Shown here one piece after another: positions 37,138 through 46,906 of a stretch of 64,000 bases of DNA. Source of the stretch: Ferruginibacter lapsinanis (GTDB taxonomy: Bacteria; Bacteroidota; Bacteroidia; Chitinophagales; Chitinophagaceae); NCBI RefSeq assembly GCF_020783315.1, contig NZ_CP086063.1, positions 2,778,501 to 2,842,500 on the forward strand, given 5' to 3'. The position numbers and the translations under genes are program-made. Below the pieces are notes generated by a model. The model saw only the letters and a program-made list of their open reading frames with translations. It had not been told where the DNA came from and did not search any database. Position 1 is the stretch's first letter; every line of letters begins with the position of its first letter.

Positions 37138-37766
37138 TGAGAGTAAAAGTTTGTGGTATTACACAAGGAGAGCAATTGGTAAAATTGCCGGAAGTTGGCG
37201 CTACCTTTGCCGGATTCATTTTTTATCCGAGATCGCCGAGGTATGTGCTACGCCACATGACCACAAATCAGATAAAAAAGGAAAACAATATTAATAAGGT
37301 GGGGGTTTTTGTAAATGCTTCTACAGAAGAAGTATTGCATATGGTGGATGAATGCAGATTACACATGGTACAATTACATGGAGATGAAACACCTAAATAT
37401 TGCGAAAAAATTGCTGATTATATTTCAGTAGTAAAAGCTTTCAGAGTGAGTGAATCTGATAATATTGGCTACCGCATTCAAGAGTACATGAACGTTTGCG
37501 ATATGTTTATGTTTGATACAGAAGGAGTGGGATATGGCGGTACCGGCAAAAAATTTGATTGGGACAAACAACTATCAGGAGTTCAGGTAGGCAAACCTTA
37601 TTTTTTAAGCGGTGGTATTGAACCGTCTGATGCAGAAAATTTGAAAACATTTGCAGCGAAACCAGAAGCAAAAGCATTATTTGCAATTGATATCAATACT
37701 AAATTTGAAGTGATGCCCGGCATCAAGGATATGGAACTAATTAAAAATTTTACAAGTCAATTATAA
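37137..37766 (+). CDS. trpF: Phosphoribosylanthranilate isomerase, copy 1
   Basis: Isomerises PRA to CdRP by an Amadori rearrangement. The 209 residues keep the general base Cys6 in VKVCGITQ and the general acid Asp in MFMFDTEG (about residue 126), and the phosphate loop GGTGKKFDW and FLSGGIEPSDAENL. Overlaps trpC by one base. A second trpF follows 14 bases later and is about as well conserved; one of the two may have taken another substrate or be kept for dosage. Confidence 0.92.
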   Translation: MRVKVCGITQGEQLVKLPEVGATFAGFIFYPRSPRYVLRHMTTNQIKKENNINKVGVFVNASTEEVLHMVDECRLHMVQLHGDETPKYCEKIADYISVVKAFRVSESDNIGYRIQEYMNVCDMFMFDTEGVGYGGTGKKFDWDKQLSGVQVGKPYFLSGGIEPSDAENLKTFAAKPEAKALFAIDINTKFEVMPGIKDMELIKNFTSQL

Positions 37767-37780
37767 AAAGAAAAAAGAAG

Positions 37781-38413
37781 ATGAACATTAAAGTATGTGG
37801 TATTACACAATTGAAACAGTTACAACAGTTAGATGGATTAGGAATTGATTTTGCAGGATTGATCTTTGTAAAGGATTCTCCAAGATATGTAGGAGACAAA
37901 CTAAATAAAAGTGAAATTAAAAATGCCGATTTTGACCTAAAGACAGTAGGGGTATTTCGTAATCCGGAAATGATAGACGTGTTGGATGCGATTGATGAAT
38001 ACGGTTTAAATGTAGTTCAATTGCACGGAGAAGAAACTCCGGAAATGTGTGAAGACCTCTCTGAAGAAGTAGAAGTGATCAAAGCATTCAGTATCGGCGA
38101 TGGAAACGTAGATATTGATGAGTTGGTTGCTGATTATGATGCAGTATGCGATTATTATTTATTTGACACCGCTACTAAAGATGGCAAATCAGGCGGCACC
38201 GGCAAACAGTTTGATTGGAAAATTTTAAGCAAAGCGAAAATTGAAAAACCATTCTTTTTGAGTGGTGGTATTAGCATAGATGATATTGAAAAAATCAAAA
38301 AATTCAAACACCCTGATTTTTTAGGCGTTGATGTAAATAGCAAACTGGAAAAAGAACCTGGTGTAAAAGATATGGGACTGGTATTACAATTCAAGCAGGG
38401 ATTTAAACATTGA
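37781..38413 (+). CDS. Phosphoribosylanthranilate isomerase, copy 2
   Basis: A 210-residue paralogue of the preceding TrpF, clearly similar along its whole length but diverged (for example FAGLIFVKDSPRYVG against FAGFIFYPRSPRYVL). It retains Cys6 (IKVCGITQ), the Asp of YLFDTATK and GGTGKQFDW, so it looks catalytically intact. It is more acidic than copy 1 and has an insertion between the catalytic Asp and the phosphate loop (ATKDGKSGGTGK). Tandem trpF genes suggest an old duplication, with possible division of labour. Confidence 0.88.
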   Translation: MNIKVCGITQLKQLQQLDGLGIDFAGLIFVKDSPRYVGDKLNKSEIKNADFDLKTVGVFRNPEMIDVLDAIDEYGLNVVQLHGEETPEMCEDLSEEVEVIKAFSIGDGNVDIDELVADYDAVCDYYLFDTATKDGKSGGTGKQFDWKILSKAKIEKPFFLSGGISIDDIEKIKKFKHPDFLGVDVNSKLEKEPGVKDMGLVLQFKQGFKH

Positions 38414-38425
38414 TAATTATTTTTA

Positions 38426-38917
38426 ATGATTGCAATCAGACTAGCTACCGAAAATGATCTGCCACAGATGCTGGAAATTTATAATGATATCATTATAAAC
38501 ACTACAGCTGTATGGGATTACAATCCGCACACAATGGAAATGAGACAGGTCTGGTTCAATACAAAAAAAGAACAGGGGTTTCCGGTTTTTGTTGCAGAAG
38601 AGAATAATAAAATTGTTGGATTCAGTACGATAGGCCCTTTCAGAACATGGGCAGGGTATAGGTTTACGGTAGAAAATTCTGTGTATGTTGCCCAGGATTG
38701 CAGAGGTAGAGGTGTGGGGAAGTTATTATTACCTCCTTTGATCGATGCTGCAAAAAAATTGCAATTGCATAGCATTATAGCAGGTATAGATGCCGACAAT
38801 GTAGAGAGCATTGCATTGCATAAAAAATTCGGGTTTACCGAAGCAGCACATTTAAAGGAAGTAGGCTATAAGTTTGACCGATGGCTAGATCTGAAATTAT
38901 TAGAGTTGATTGTATAA
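38426..38917 (+). CDS. GNAT N-acetyltransferase (phosphinothricin acetyltransferase-like)
   Basis: A 163-residue acetyltransferase inside the trp cluster. It follows the family plan: MIAIRLATENDLPQMLEIYNDII, the GFSTIGPFRTWAGYRFTVENSVYV segment and acetyl-CoA loop CRGRGVGKLLLPPLI, then SIIAGIDADNVESIALHKKFGF. This resembles PAT/MddA-type amino acid analogue acetyltransferases. It starts 12 bases after the second trpF and precedes trpB by 115 bases. Whether it acetylates a Trp-pathway intermediate or tryptophan analogue is unknown. Confidence 0.85.
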   Translation: MIAIRLATENDLPQMLEIYNDIIINTTAVWDYNPHTMEMRQVWFNTKKEQGFPVFVAEENNKIVGFSTIGPFRTWAGYRFTVENSVYVAQDCRGRGVGKLLLPPLIDAAKKLQLHSIIAGIDADNVESIALHKKFGFTEAAHLKEVGYKFDRWLDLKLLELIV

Positions 38918-39032
38918 GTATTGTTGACTATTGGTATGCAGTACAAGTGAGTGACACAACGATGATGCCATGAAAAGCAAATGTTTGTCAAAAAAAATAA
39001 TGATAAAACAGTAGTTTGAAAAAATAAAGAAT

Positions 39033-40250
39033 ATGCAAACAGAAAAGAGCTTAGAAGCCCCTTCAGGGGTTTGGGGCGTAAATGAACATGGTTATTATGG
39101 AGATTTTGGAGGAGCATTTATCCCTGAAATGTTATATCCCAATGTTAAAGAATTGCAGGAGAATTATTTGCAAATAATGTATGAGCCTGAATTTCAAAAA
39201 GAGTTTCAACAATTGCTGATTGATTATGTTGGAAGGCCAACTCCTTTATTTTTAGCAGAAAGATTAAGTGCAAAATATGGTGCAAAAATTTATCTGAAAA
39301 GAGAAGATCTCTGCCATACCGGTGCACACAAAATAAACAACACCATCGGCCAGATTTTACTTGCCATCAAATTAGGCAAAAAAAGGATCATAGCCGAAAC
39401 AGGCGCCGGGCAGCATGGCGTGGCTACTGCAACGGTTTGTGCATTGAAAGGATTGGAATGTATTGTCTACATGGGAGAAAAAGATATTGAGCGCCAGGCT
39501 CCAAATGTTGCCAGAATGAAGATGCTAGGCGCTACCGTTGTTCCTGCTAAAAGCGGTAGTAAAACATTGAAAGATGCCACCAATGAAGCGATAAGAGATT
39601 GGATCAATAATCCGGTAGATACACATTATATCATTGGCAGTGTGGTTGGTCCACATCCATACCCCGATATGGTTGCAAGATTCCAAAGTGTGATCAGTGA
39701 AGAAACAAAAAAACAATTACAGGAAAAGACCGGCAATAAAAATCCCGATTACGTAGTAGCGTGCGTTGGTGGAGGCAGCAATGCAGCAGGTGCATTTTAT
39801 CACTTTTTAGATGAACGATCAGTAAAGCTGGTTGCAGTGGAAGCTGCAGGTTGTGGTATCAACAGCGGCATGAGTGCAGCAACAACACAACTGGGAACAC
39901 CAGGTATTTTGCATGGCAGTAAAAGCTTACTCATGCAAACGGAAGATGGCCAGGTGGTAGAGCCACATAGCATTTCAGCAGGATTGGATTATCCCGGTAT
40001 CGGCCCATTACATGCACATCTATATAAAAGTGGCAGGGGGATTTTTATGAGTGCAACAGATAAGGAAGCATTACAGGCCGCATTTGAGCTGAGTAAACTG
40101 GAAGGCATCATCCCTGCATTAGAGAGTGCACATGCACTTTTTGCATTAAATAATATTAAATTTAAAAAAGAGGATGTGGTAGTAGTTTGTTTAAGCGGAA
40201 GAGGTGATAAGGATCTATCTACTTACATGAAGGCAATGGAAACAGCATAA
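39033..40250 (+). CDS. trpB: Tryptophan synthase beta chain
   Basis: PLP enzyme that condenses indole with serine to give tryptophan. The 405 residues include [15 protein letters not shown] at the N-terminus, [15 protein letters not shown] with PLP lysine (about residue 100), [16 protein letters not shown], the phosphate-binding [15 protein letters not shown] and the C-terminal CLSGRGDKD. This is the TrpB1 type that complexes with TrpA. Length is normal. A small lipoprotein gene separates it from trpA. Confidence 0.96.
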   Translation: MQTEKSLEAPSGVWGVNEHGYYGDFGGAFIPEMLYPNVKELQENYLQIMYEPEFQKEFQQLLIDYVGRPTPLFLAERLSAKYGAKIYLKREDLCHTGAHKINNTIGQILLAIKLGKKRIIAETGAGQHGVATATVCALKGLECIVYMGEKDIERQAPNVARMKMLGATVVPAKSGSKTLKDATNEAIRDWINNPVDTHYIIGSVVGPHPYPDMVARFQSVISEETKKQLQEKTGNKNPDYVVACVGGGSNAAGAFYHFLDERSVKLVAVEAAGCGINSGMSAATTQLGTPGILHGSKSLLMQTEDGQVVEPHSISAGLDYPGIGPLHAHLYKSGRGIFMSATDKEALQAAFELSKLEGIIPALESAHALFALNNIKFKKEDVVVVCLSGRGDKDLSTYMKAMETA

Positions 40251-40257
40251 TCTCAAT

Positions 40258-40620
40258 ATGAAACTTTTATCATTTTTTTGCATCTGTATTTTTTTTGTCT
40301 CATGTGAAACCGGGCCTTATCTCAAGCATACTTTAGTAGCAGAGAAAAAAGGCAATTGTTCACAGCCCGTGCCTAACAGCACTATGACATCAAATATAAA
40401 CGGAGAACGTTTTGAGTTCTATTATTGTCTCCCGGATAATTTCACGGAAAAAGATTTTACTGTTATAAGAAGGGGAGATTCACTGATCACAAATTTATCT
40501 GACATAAAAATAGGCGATAAAACTACTTTGTATAAATTAACATTAGACATAGACACATATCCAAAGTATAGCTTTATAAAATTAGGAGAGAATGTAGTGG
40601 GCATTACGCCTGTATATTAA
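40258..40620 (+). CDS. Small putative lipoprotein inside the trp operon
   Basis: A 120-residue protein with a lipoprotein signal, KLLSFFCICIFFVSC, and lipidation Cys at about residue 16. The rest is polar and beta-rich with two further cysteines (NCSQPVPN and YYCLPDN). I recognise no family. It begins 7 bases after trpB and ends 21 bases before trpA on the same strand, so it is transcribed with them, but a link to tryptophan metabolism is not evident. Confidence 0.65.
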   Translation: MKLLSFFCICIFFVSCETGPYLKHTLVAEKKGNCSQPVPNSTMTSNINGERFEFYYCLPDNFTEKDFTVIRRGDSLITNLSDIKIGDKTTLYKLTLDIDTYPKYSFIKLGENVVGITPVY

Positions 40621-40641
40621 TAAAATGCGTTGAATATAATC

Positions 40642-41412
40642 ATGAGTAAACTAACAGCACTTTTTAATCGAAAAAAAAATAATGTATTGAACGTGTACTG
40701 TACGGCAGGGTATCCGCGACTGAACAGTACGATTGAAGTAATGCAGGCGCTGGAAGCCAACGGCGCAGATATTATTGAAATAGGTATGCCTTACAGCGAT
40801 CCATTAGCTGATGGAGAAGTGATTCAGCAAAGTAGTGCTGTGGCATTAGGAAACGGAATGACACTAAACATTTTATTCGAACAGTTAAAGGATCTCAGAC
40901 AAAAGGTTTCTATCCCGGTAATCCTGATGGGATATATGAATCCTATCATGCAATACGGATTAGAAAAATTCTGTGCTGCTGCTGCTGAGGTAGGCGTTGA
41001 TGCATTAATATTGCCGGATCTACCTATGTATGAATTTGAAACTGAATATGGTGCTGTTATAAAAAAACACGGCCTCGATTTTATATTCTTAGTAACACCC
41101 GAAACCGGAGAGGAACGTATTCGTAAAATTGACTCTTTGAGTACCGGCTTTATTTATGCTGTATCATCTTCCTCAACAACTGGCAGTAATAAGGTCATTG
41201 CCAATCAGGAAGAATATTTTATTAAGCTGCAACAAATGAACTTAAAGAATCCTGTATTGGTGGGATTTGGCATTAAAGATAAACAAACTTTTGAGGCAGC
41301 CTGTAAACATACCAATGGAGCTATTATTGGCAGCGCTTATATCAATGCACTTCAAAACACATTGGATATTAACGGAGTTACTAAAGATTTCTTAAATAAA
41401 ATATTAAGCTAA
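40642..41412 (+). CDS. trpA: Tryptophan synthase alpha chain
   Basis: Cleaves indole-3-glycerol phosphate to indole and glyceraldehyde 3-phosphate, passing indole to TrpB. From ATG 40642 (a TTG four codons upstream is less likely) it has 256 residues: YCTAGYPRLNSTIEVMQAL, ADIIEIGMPYSDPLADG with catalytic Glu and Asp, ILMGYMNPIMQYG, LPDLPMYE and the phosphate loop VGFGIKDKQTFEAAC and GAIIGSAYIN. It closes the trp cluster. Length is near the usual 260-270 residues. Confidence 0.95.
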   Translation: MSKLTALFNRKKNNVLNVYCTAGYPRLNSTIEVMQALEANGADIIEIGMPYSDPLADGEVIQQSSAVALGNGMTLNILFEQLKDLRQKVSIPVILMGYMNPIMQYGLEKFCAAAAEVGVDALILPDLPMYEFETEYGAVIKKHGLDFIFLVTPETGEERIRKIDSLSTGFIYAVSSSSTTGSNKVIANQEEYFIKLQQMNLKNPVLVGFGIKDKQTFEAACKHTNGAIIGSAYINALQNTLDINGVTKDFLNKILS

Positions 41413-41458
41413 TTTAAATCTTTGCAAAACAGTTAAATTGCATATTCAAAGTTATCGT

Positions 41459-42541
41459 ATGAAGAAATTTTTGCTTCTTGTTTTATTTACTCCACTGCTG
41501 ACATTTTCTCAGACCCATAAAAAGTATGTAAAAAAACATACTGCTGTCCGTTCCAAAAAAGCAGCAGATGAATTCATCATTAACGGAACTTTGAAAGGCT
41601 TTACAGATGGAACAAAGATCGCTTTATTGAATGGACGAACAGGTGTACAGGAAGCCGAAACCAAAATCAATAAAAACAAATTCTCATTCAAAGGGAAACT
41701 TGGGCAGCCGGACTTTAAGATATTGCTTATTAATAATACGCCTCCTTATCTGGTAATGTTTTTAGATAACAGTATTGTTAAAGTAGTTGGCACAAAAGAT
41801 TCAATTACTAACGCAAAAGTTACCGGATCGAGATCTAATAAAGATTATCAGGAATATGATAAGGCCATAGAACCCTACAGGCATATACTGGAAGAGAATG
41901 CTCCTTATGATTCTATTGCAGAAAAAAATATGCTGAAGATCACACAGGACTTTGTTGCCCAACACCCTAAATCTTATGTTTCCCCATTGGCGATCATTCA
42001 TTACAGCCAGGTAGATGATGAAGAAGATAACACACAATTGTTGTATAATATGTTGGATTCGAATGTAAAAATATCCAACATGGGTAATTATGTTGTTCAA
42101 CTGATCGAAGACAGAAAAAAGAATGGTATAGGAACGATCATGTCAGATTTTACACAAGCTGATACAGCAGGAAATCCGATAACACTTAGCTCTTTAAGAG
42201 GAAAATATGTTTTGGTTGATTTCTGGGCCAGTTGGTGCCGGCCATGTCGTATGGAAAATCCAAATGTTGTAGCTGCGTATAATAAATTCAAGAATAAAAA
42301 TTTCACTGTGCTGGGTGTATCACTTGATAAAGGCAAGCAGGCATGGATAGATGCCATCACTATGGATGGATTGACCTGGTCGCATGTTAGCGATTTGCAG
42401 GGTTGGAGTAACGTGGTAGCACAGCAATTTTACATCAATAGTATCCCTCAAAATATTTTGATCGATGCCCAGGGAAAAATAGTTGGCAAGAATCTACGTG
42501 GGGAAAAACTGACCAGAAAACTTGCTAAACTGCTTAAATAA
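41459..42541 (+). CDS. TlpA/ResA-like thiol-disulfide oxidoreductase with DUF4369
   Basis: A 360-residue secreted redox protein. From ATG 41459 it has a signal peptide (KKFLLLVLFTPLLTFSQ), an N-terminal DUF4369 beta domain (residues about 40-150), a linker and a C-terminal thioredoxin-fold domain of the AhpC-TSA/Redoxin type with the active site WASWCRPCRMENP (Cys pair C-R-P-C). It probably keeps periplasmic cysteines reduced or helps cytochrome c maturation. It starts 46 bases after trpA. Confidence 0.86.
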   Translation: MKKFLLLVLFTPLLTFSQTHKKYVKKHTAVRSKKAADEFIINGTLKGFTDGTKIALLNGRTGVQEAETKINKNKFSFKGKLGQPDFKILLINNTPPYLVMFLDNSIVKVVGTKDSITNAKVTGSRSNKDYQEYDKAIEPYRHILEENAPYDSIAEKNMLKITQDFVAQHPKSYVSPLAIIHYSQVDDEEDNTQLLYNMLDSNVKISNMGNYVVQLIEDRKKNGIGTIMSDFTQADTAGNPITLSSLRGKYVLVDFWASWCRPCRMENPNVVAAYNKFKNKNFTVLGVSLDKGKQAWIDAITMDGLTWSHVSDLQGWSNVVAQQFYINSIPQNILIDAQGKIVGKNLRGEKLTRKLAKLLK

Positions 42542-42545
42542 AAAC

Positions 42546-43274
42546 CTAAACAGACGTTTGTAGTTGACGTTTGTATAACTGTACCGTATTTTCTAGTCCC
42601 AGGTAAAGTGCATCACAGATCAATGCATGCCCGATAGACACCTCCAGTAAACCAGGTATATTTTCAGCAAAAAATTTCAGGTTATGCAGATCAAGATCAT
42701 GACCGGCGTTAATGCCTAAACCTAATTCATTTGCTTTTTTTGCGGCAGCTATATAAGGGGTTATTGCTTGTTGCTTATTACCAATTGCATATTCCTTAGC
42801 ATACCCTTCTGTATATAATTCAATCCTGTCCGTACCTGTAGCTTTTGCTCCTTCTACCATTTCTATCACCGGATCAACAAAAATAGACACCCTGATCCCT
42901 GCGTTTTTAAAAACAGCGATCATATCTGTCAGATACGCTTTATGTTCAATGGTATTCCAGCCATGATTGGAAGTTAGCTGACCAATAGCATCCGGTACCA
43001 ACGTAACCTGTGCCGGCTTATTAGCCAATACCAGGTCAACAAAAGACTGCTCGGTACAATTCCCTTCAATATTAAATTCAGTGTGAATTACCTTTTTTAG
43101 GTCATACACATCTGCATAACGAATGTGTCTTTCATCCGGACGGGGATGCACCGTGATTCCCTCTGCACCAAAACGTTCAATATCCAATGCAGTTTTTATC
43201 AGATCGGGATTATTGCCCCCACGACTATTACGCAGCGTAGCTATTTTATTGATATTTACAGATAATTTAGTCAT
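42546..43274 (-). CDS. pdxJ: Pyridoxine 5'-phosphate synthase
   Basis: Condenses 1-deoxyxylulose 5-phosphate and 3-amino-2-oxopropyl phosphate to make pyridoxine 5-phosphate in the DXP-dependent B6 pathway. I start it at [20 protein letters not shown] (ATG complement at 43272-43274), nine codons inside the longer frame, because this matches the family N-terminus. Motifs: [53 protein letters not shown] and [13 protein letters not shown]. Length 242 residues. It converges with the TlpA-like gene, 4 bases apart. Confidence 0.93.
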   Translation of the reverse strand: MTKLSVNINKIATLRNSRGGNNPDLIKTALDIERFGAEGITVHPRPDERHIRYADVYDLKKVIHTEFNIEGNCTEQSFVDLVLANKPAQVTLVPDAIGQLTSNHGWNTIEHKAYLTDMIAVFKNAGIRVSIFVDPVIEMVEGAKATGTDRIELYTEGYAKEYAIGNKQQAITPYIAAAKKANELGLGINAGHDLDLHNLKFFAENIPGLLEVSIGHALICDALYLGLENTVQLYKRQLQTSV

Positions 43275-43440
43275 CAGAGTACAAAGGTACAAAGCTTCCA
43301 AATATGATAGCTTCGCTATATTTTTATTTTGGTAACCAGCTGCAGATCTTTGTGTAGCTTCATTGGCGTCGCACTCTTCATCAGTAGAAATCCTATTGAC
43401 CTTTGTAAATACCGTATAACATAATATAGAATTACAAATG

Positions 43441-43588
43441 CCGAATTCACAGTAGTATCCCCAACAGGTTGGGGACTAATCAGGGAACTAATCGATTCCA
43501 ACGTAACGTAGGGAGGGCTGTAATCCTTTATCGACAGCTTTTTTGGTTACTTTTTTTCCGCAAAAAAAGTAACATAAGCACTTTTCAT
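43441..43588. repeat. Dispersed two-hairpin element, copy 2
   Basis: The 369-base gap between pdxJ and glgB holds no gene. It carries a second copy of the block seen at 597-722: shared CACAGTAGT, TCAGGGAAC, GGGCTGTAATCC and a perfect 12-bp hairpin at 43546-43573. Unlike copy 1 it also has a CCCCAAC/GTTGGGG hairpin at 43459-43474. Confidence 0.75.
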
Positions 43589-43670
43589 TATTAGTTTTCT
43601 ATTTCTACCATACAATTCATAAATTTACATAGATACTTTACTAACCGTTTATTTAAAAGTTACTTCAACG

Positions 43671-45638
43671 ATGTCTGCCGATAAAACTACACAAGTCACA
43701 AAAAAATACGAGGAAATTCATTTTGTAGATAGCACAAAGCCGGTATGGAATTACTCATTACTAACGGACGAGGATATACGAAATTATCAGAATGGAACTA
43801 TGTATAATGCCTACGAAAAATTCGGTAGCCATGAAGCAGAAGTGTTAGGTACTTCCGGTTATTATTTTGCTGTATGGGCTCCCAATGCTACAGCCGTATG
43901 TGTAAAAGGCAATTTCAATGATTGGAAAAATGACACACATCCACTGTATGTTCGTATAGATAATTCAGGTATATGGGAAGGTTTTATTCCGCACTTTAAA
44001 AAAGGTGAAGTATACAAATATTTTATTAAAGGATACCAGGGAATTGAGGTTGACAAAGGGGATCCATATGCAAATTTTTGGGAAAAAAGACCTTTAACCG
44101 CTTCCATCACCTGGAAAACACAATATGATTGGAAAGACAGCTCCTGGATGAAAAGCAGGATGAAACATAATGCACTGGATGCTCCATGGAGTGTATATGA
44201 AGTGCACCTGGCAAGCTGGATGCGCCCTGATAAAAACAATGAAGAAGCGTATAACACTTACCAACAGATCACAGAACGACTGGTTCCTTATGTAAAAGAT
44301 ATGGGCTTTACACATGTAGAGTTCATGCCGGTTATGGAACATCCGTTTGACGGCAGTTGGGGGTACCAGGGAACAGGCTTTTTTGCCGCCACTTCAAGGT
44401 TTGGTTCGCCTGAGGATTTCATGGCTATGATCGATGCATTTCATGCTGCCGGAGTTGGTGTGGTATTAGATTGGGTTCCATCGCATTTCCCATACGACTC
44501 ACACGGTTTGTTCATGTTTGACGGCACACACACATACGAGTATGCAGACATGCGTAAAGGATTTCATCCAGACTGGAACTCATACATTTTTAATTATAAA
44601 AGAGGAGAGGTAAAGTCATTCCTGATCAGCAGTGCCCGTTATTGGTTTGATCAATTTCATATAGATGGTATAAGAGTAGATGCTGTTAGCTCTATGCTCA
44701 AATTAAATTATTCAAGAGAAGAAGGAGAGTGGGAGCCAAATGAATTTGGGGGAAATGGTAACATAGAAGCCATTGCTTTTATTAAAGAATTGAATGAGAT
44801 GATCTACAGAGATTTTCCCGATGTACAAACAATTGCAGAGGAAGCAACAGATTGGCCCGGTATATCCAAGCCAACTTTTGCAGGCGGATTGGGTTTTGGT
44901 ATGAAATGGATGATGGGATGGATGCATGACACATTGGACTATTTTAAAATGGATCCATACTTCAGGCAATTCAATCAGGATAAGTTCACTTTCAGCATGA
45001 TGTATTTTTATGATGAAAACTTTATGTTGCCATTGAGCCATGATGAAATTGTGCACGGTAAAAGTCCTATGATATACAAAATGCCTGGAGATGAATGGCA
45101 AAAATTTGCCAATCTTCGCCTGATGTACACTTATATGTACACCCATCCAGGAGGAAAATTATTGTTCATGGGCAACGAATTTGCACAAACAGAAGAATGG
45201 AATTATAAATCAGAGTTGAGGTGGGATCTTTTGCAGTTTGATTGTCATAAAATGATGCAAAACTGTGTTAAAGACCTGAACAATTTATACACATCTTTAC
45301 CGGCTTTACATGAATTGCAATTCATTCCCGGGGGCTTTGAATGGGTGGAAACAAACCAACGAAAAGAGGGGGTAATCGCCTATAAACGCATCGGAAAAGA
45401 CCGAAAAAATGATGTATTGGTCATATTAAATTTAACTCCCGTTGTACGCAAAGACTGGAAGGTAAAAATATACGGAAAATCAAACTGGACGGAGGTTTTC
45501 AATAGTGACAGTAAGCAGTATTGGGGTACCGGTGATGTATTCAATCCGGCGCCTGAAATTACCCTGGTAGAAAAAAATACTGACTTATATGAAATAAATC
45601 TCCACCTTCCGGCGTTAGGTAGTATTATAATGCGATAG
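43671..45638 (+). CDS. glgB: 1,4-alpha-glucan branching enzyme (GH13)
   Basis: Introduces alpha-1,6 branches in glycogen. The 655 residues begin with a CBM48 domain (FAVWAPNATAVCVKGNFNDW, residues about 65-85), then the GH13 barrel with HPFDGSWGYQGTGFFA, catalytic HIDGIRVDAVSSML (nucleophile Asp), TIAEEATDWPG (acid Glu), LSHDEIVHGK (third Asp) and the C-terminal all-beta domain. It completes the glgA/glgC pathway but is separated by 30 kb. Length is typical. Confidence 0.95.
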   Translation: MSADKTTQVTKKYEEIHFVDSTKPVWNYSLLTDEDIRNYQNGTMYNAYEKFGSHEAEVLGTSGYYFAVWAPNATAVCVKGNFNDWKNDTHPLYVRIDNSGIWEGFIPHFKKGEVYKYFIKGYQGIEVDKGDPYANFWEKRPLTASITWKTQYDWKDSSWMKSRMKHNALDAPWSVYEVHLASWMRPDKNNEEAYNTYQQITERLVPYVKDMGFTHVEFMPVMEHPFDGSWGYQGTGFFAATSRFGSPEDFMAMIDAFHAAGVGVVLDWVPSHFPYDSHGLFMFDGTHTYEYADMRKGFHPDWNSYIFNYKRGEVKSFLISSARYWFDQFHIDGIRVDAVSSMLKLNYSREEGEWEPNEFGGNGNIEAIAFIKELNEMIYRDFPDVQTIAEEATDWPGISKPTFAGGLGFGMKWMMGWMHDTLDYFKMDPYFRQFNQDKFTFSMMYFYDENFMLPLSHDEIVHGKSPMIYKMPGDEWQKFANLRLMYTYMYTHPGGKLLFMGNEFAQTEEWNYKSELRWDLLQFDCHKMMQNCVKDLNNLYTSLPALHELQFIPGGFEWVETNQRKEGVIAYKRIGKDRKNDVLVILNLTPVVRKDWKVKIYGKSNWTEVFNSDSKQYWGTGDVFNPAPEITLVEKNTDLYEINLHLPALGSIIMR

Positions 45639-45727
45639 CTGTATCAGGCTAATTTATCTCTTTGGTTAAGTTAGTATGATTTTGGTACAGTAATTGTATT
45701 TTATCCGTACAACTAAATCCAATAAAG

Positions 45728-46747
45728 ATGAAAAGTCTAATTACCTCTTTGGTATGCTCCTTTGTGGCATTTACCGCCTTCTCAGAAAATTCAGACAGTG
45801 CCCAGGTTTATTTTCAAAAAGCGATGTTGGAGAAAACTGCCAAGCGATTTCAGATTGCATCAAAACTATTGGATAAAGCATTGGAGTTCAACCCAAAATA
45901 TACAGAAGCGTATTTAGAAAATGGTTTCATTAATCTGGAAATGCGTAGAACTGATGCTGCAAAATTTGCCTTTACAAAAGTTTACGAACTAGATCCCAAC
46001 AATGCCGTTGCGATACAACAATTAACAGAATTATACTATTCATACCGTCAATTTGGAAAAGCGATAGAGTTTGCAAAAAAATGCAAAAACTACCCGAATG
46101 CTGAAAAGATCATCGGATTAAGCAGTTACCAGCAGGAAGATTATCCATCAGCAGTTGCAACCCTACAAAGTTTTTTATCAAAGAATCCTAAAGATGCGGA
46201 AGCTACCTATACGATCGGAAGAAGTTATCTGGAAATGGAGGAATATCAGAAAGCTGTTCCTTTTTACAAAAAGGCGGTAGAATTAGACCAAACAAAAAAT
46301 GCATGGTCATATGAACTTGGCTTATTAAGTTATAATAATGATGATTTTAAAACAGCCGTAGTTTATTTTAATAAAGCTGCAGAAAACGGATATAATCAAA
46401 GCAGTGACTTTAACGAAAATCTTGGATATGCATATATCTTCAGCGGAGAGTTTGAAAAAGGAGAAAAATTGTTATTGGATTTGATAGCAAAAAAACCAGG
46501 TAATAAAGATATGCTGAGAGATATTGCAGATGCTTACTACAAACGTAAAATGTACGATAAATCATTAGAGTTCTGCCAAAAATTGATGGAGCTGGATATG
46601 AAAGACGGTAAAGCCCTATGGCAAGCCGGACTATGTTTTCAAAAGAAAGGCGACAAAGATAGAGGTCAACAAATGTGCGACAGAGCTATTGAGTTGGATC
46701 CTACTTTGGCCGGCATGCGCCAAAAGAATATGAGCGCAGGTTTATAA
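45728..46747 (+). CDS. Tetratricopeptide-repeat protein
   Basis: A 339-residue secreted or periplasmic protein with a signal peptide (SLITSLVCSFVAFTAFS) and about eight TPR helix pairs throughout (for example ALEFNPKYTEAYLENGFINL, AVPFYKKAVELDQTKNAW and the final KGDKDRGQQMCDRAIELDP). TPR proteins scaffold protein interactions; the partner is unknown. It stands alone, with a strong terminator behind it. Confidence 0.8.
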   Translation: MKSLITSLVCSFVAFTAFSENSDSAQVYFQKAMLEKTAKRFQIASKLLDKALEFNPKYTEAYLENGFINLEMRRTDAAKFAFTKVYELDPNNAVAIQQLTELYYSYRQFGKAIEFAKKCKNYPNAEKIIGLSSYQQEDYPSAVATLQSFLSKNPKDAEATYTIGRSYLEMEEYQKAVPFYKKAVELDQTKNAWSYELGLLSYNNDDFKTAVVYFNKAAENGYNQSSDFNENLGYAYIFSGEFEKGEKLLLDLIAKKPGNKDMLRDIADAYYKRKMYDKSLEFCQKLMELDMKDGKALWQAGLCFQKKGDKDRGQQMCDRAIELDPTLAGMRQKNMSAGL

Positions 46748-46786
46748 AATGTTTTTTGGCTATAACTAAAAAATACATGATGATTG

Positions 46787-46817
46787 TCCCGGAATTGTTC
46801 TCAATTCCGGGATTTTT
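46787..46817 (+). terminator. Intrinsic terminator after TPR gene
   Basis: TCCCGGAATTG (46787-46797) pairs perfectly with CAATTCCGGGA (46802-46812) around a TTCT loop, followed by five T residues. Confidence 0.85.
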
Positions 46818-46906
46818 ATTGTCGACACCGAATGGCTGACCTGAAAAAATTAAAATCCACTATTATAATGCATAGCTTTTGCTTACTACGGCCTTAATCT
46901 ATTCAA

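Noticed and set aside
3873..41458. TTG starts at 3873, 28790, 40630 and 41438
   Set aside because: In each case an ATG one to seven codons later gives the family-typical N-terminus or signal peptide.
43275..43301. Upstream start of pdxJ at 43301
   Set aside because: The family N-terminus begins at [10 protein letters not shown] (43274); the extra nine codons do not match.
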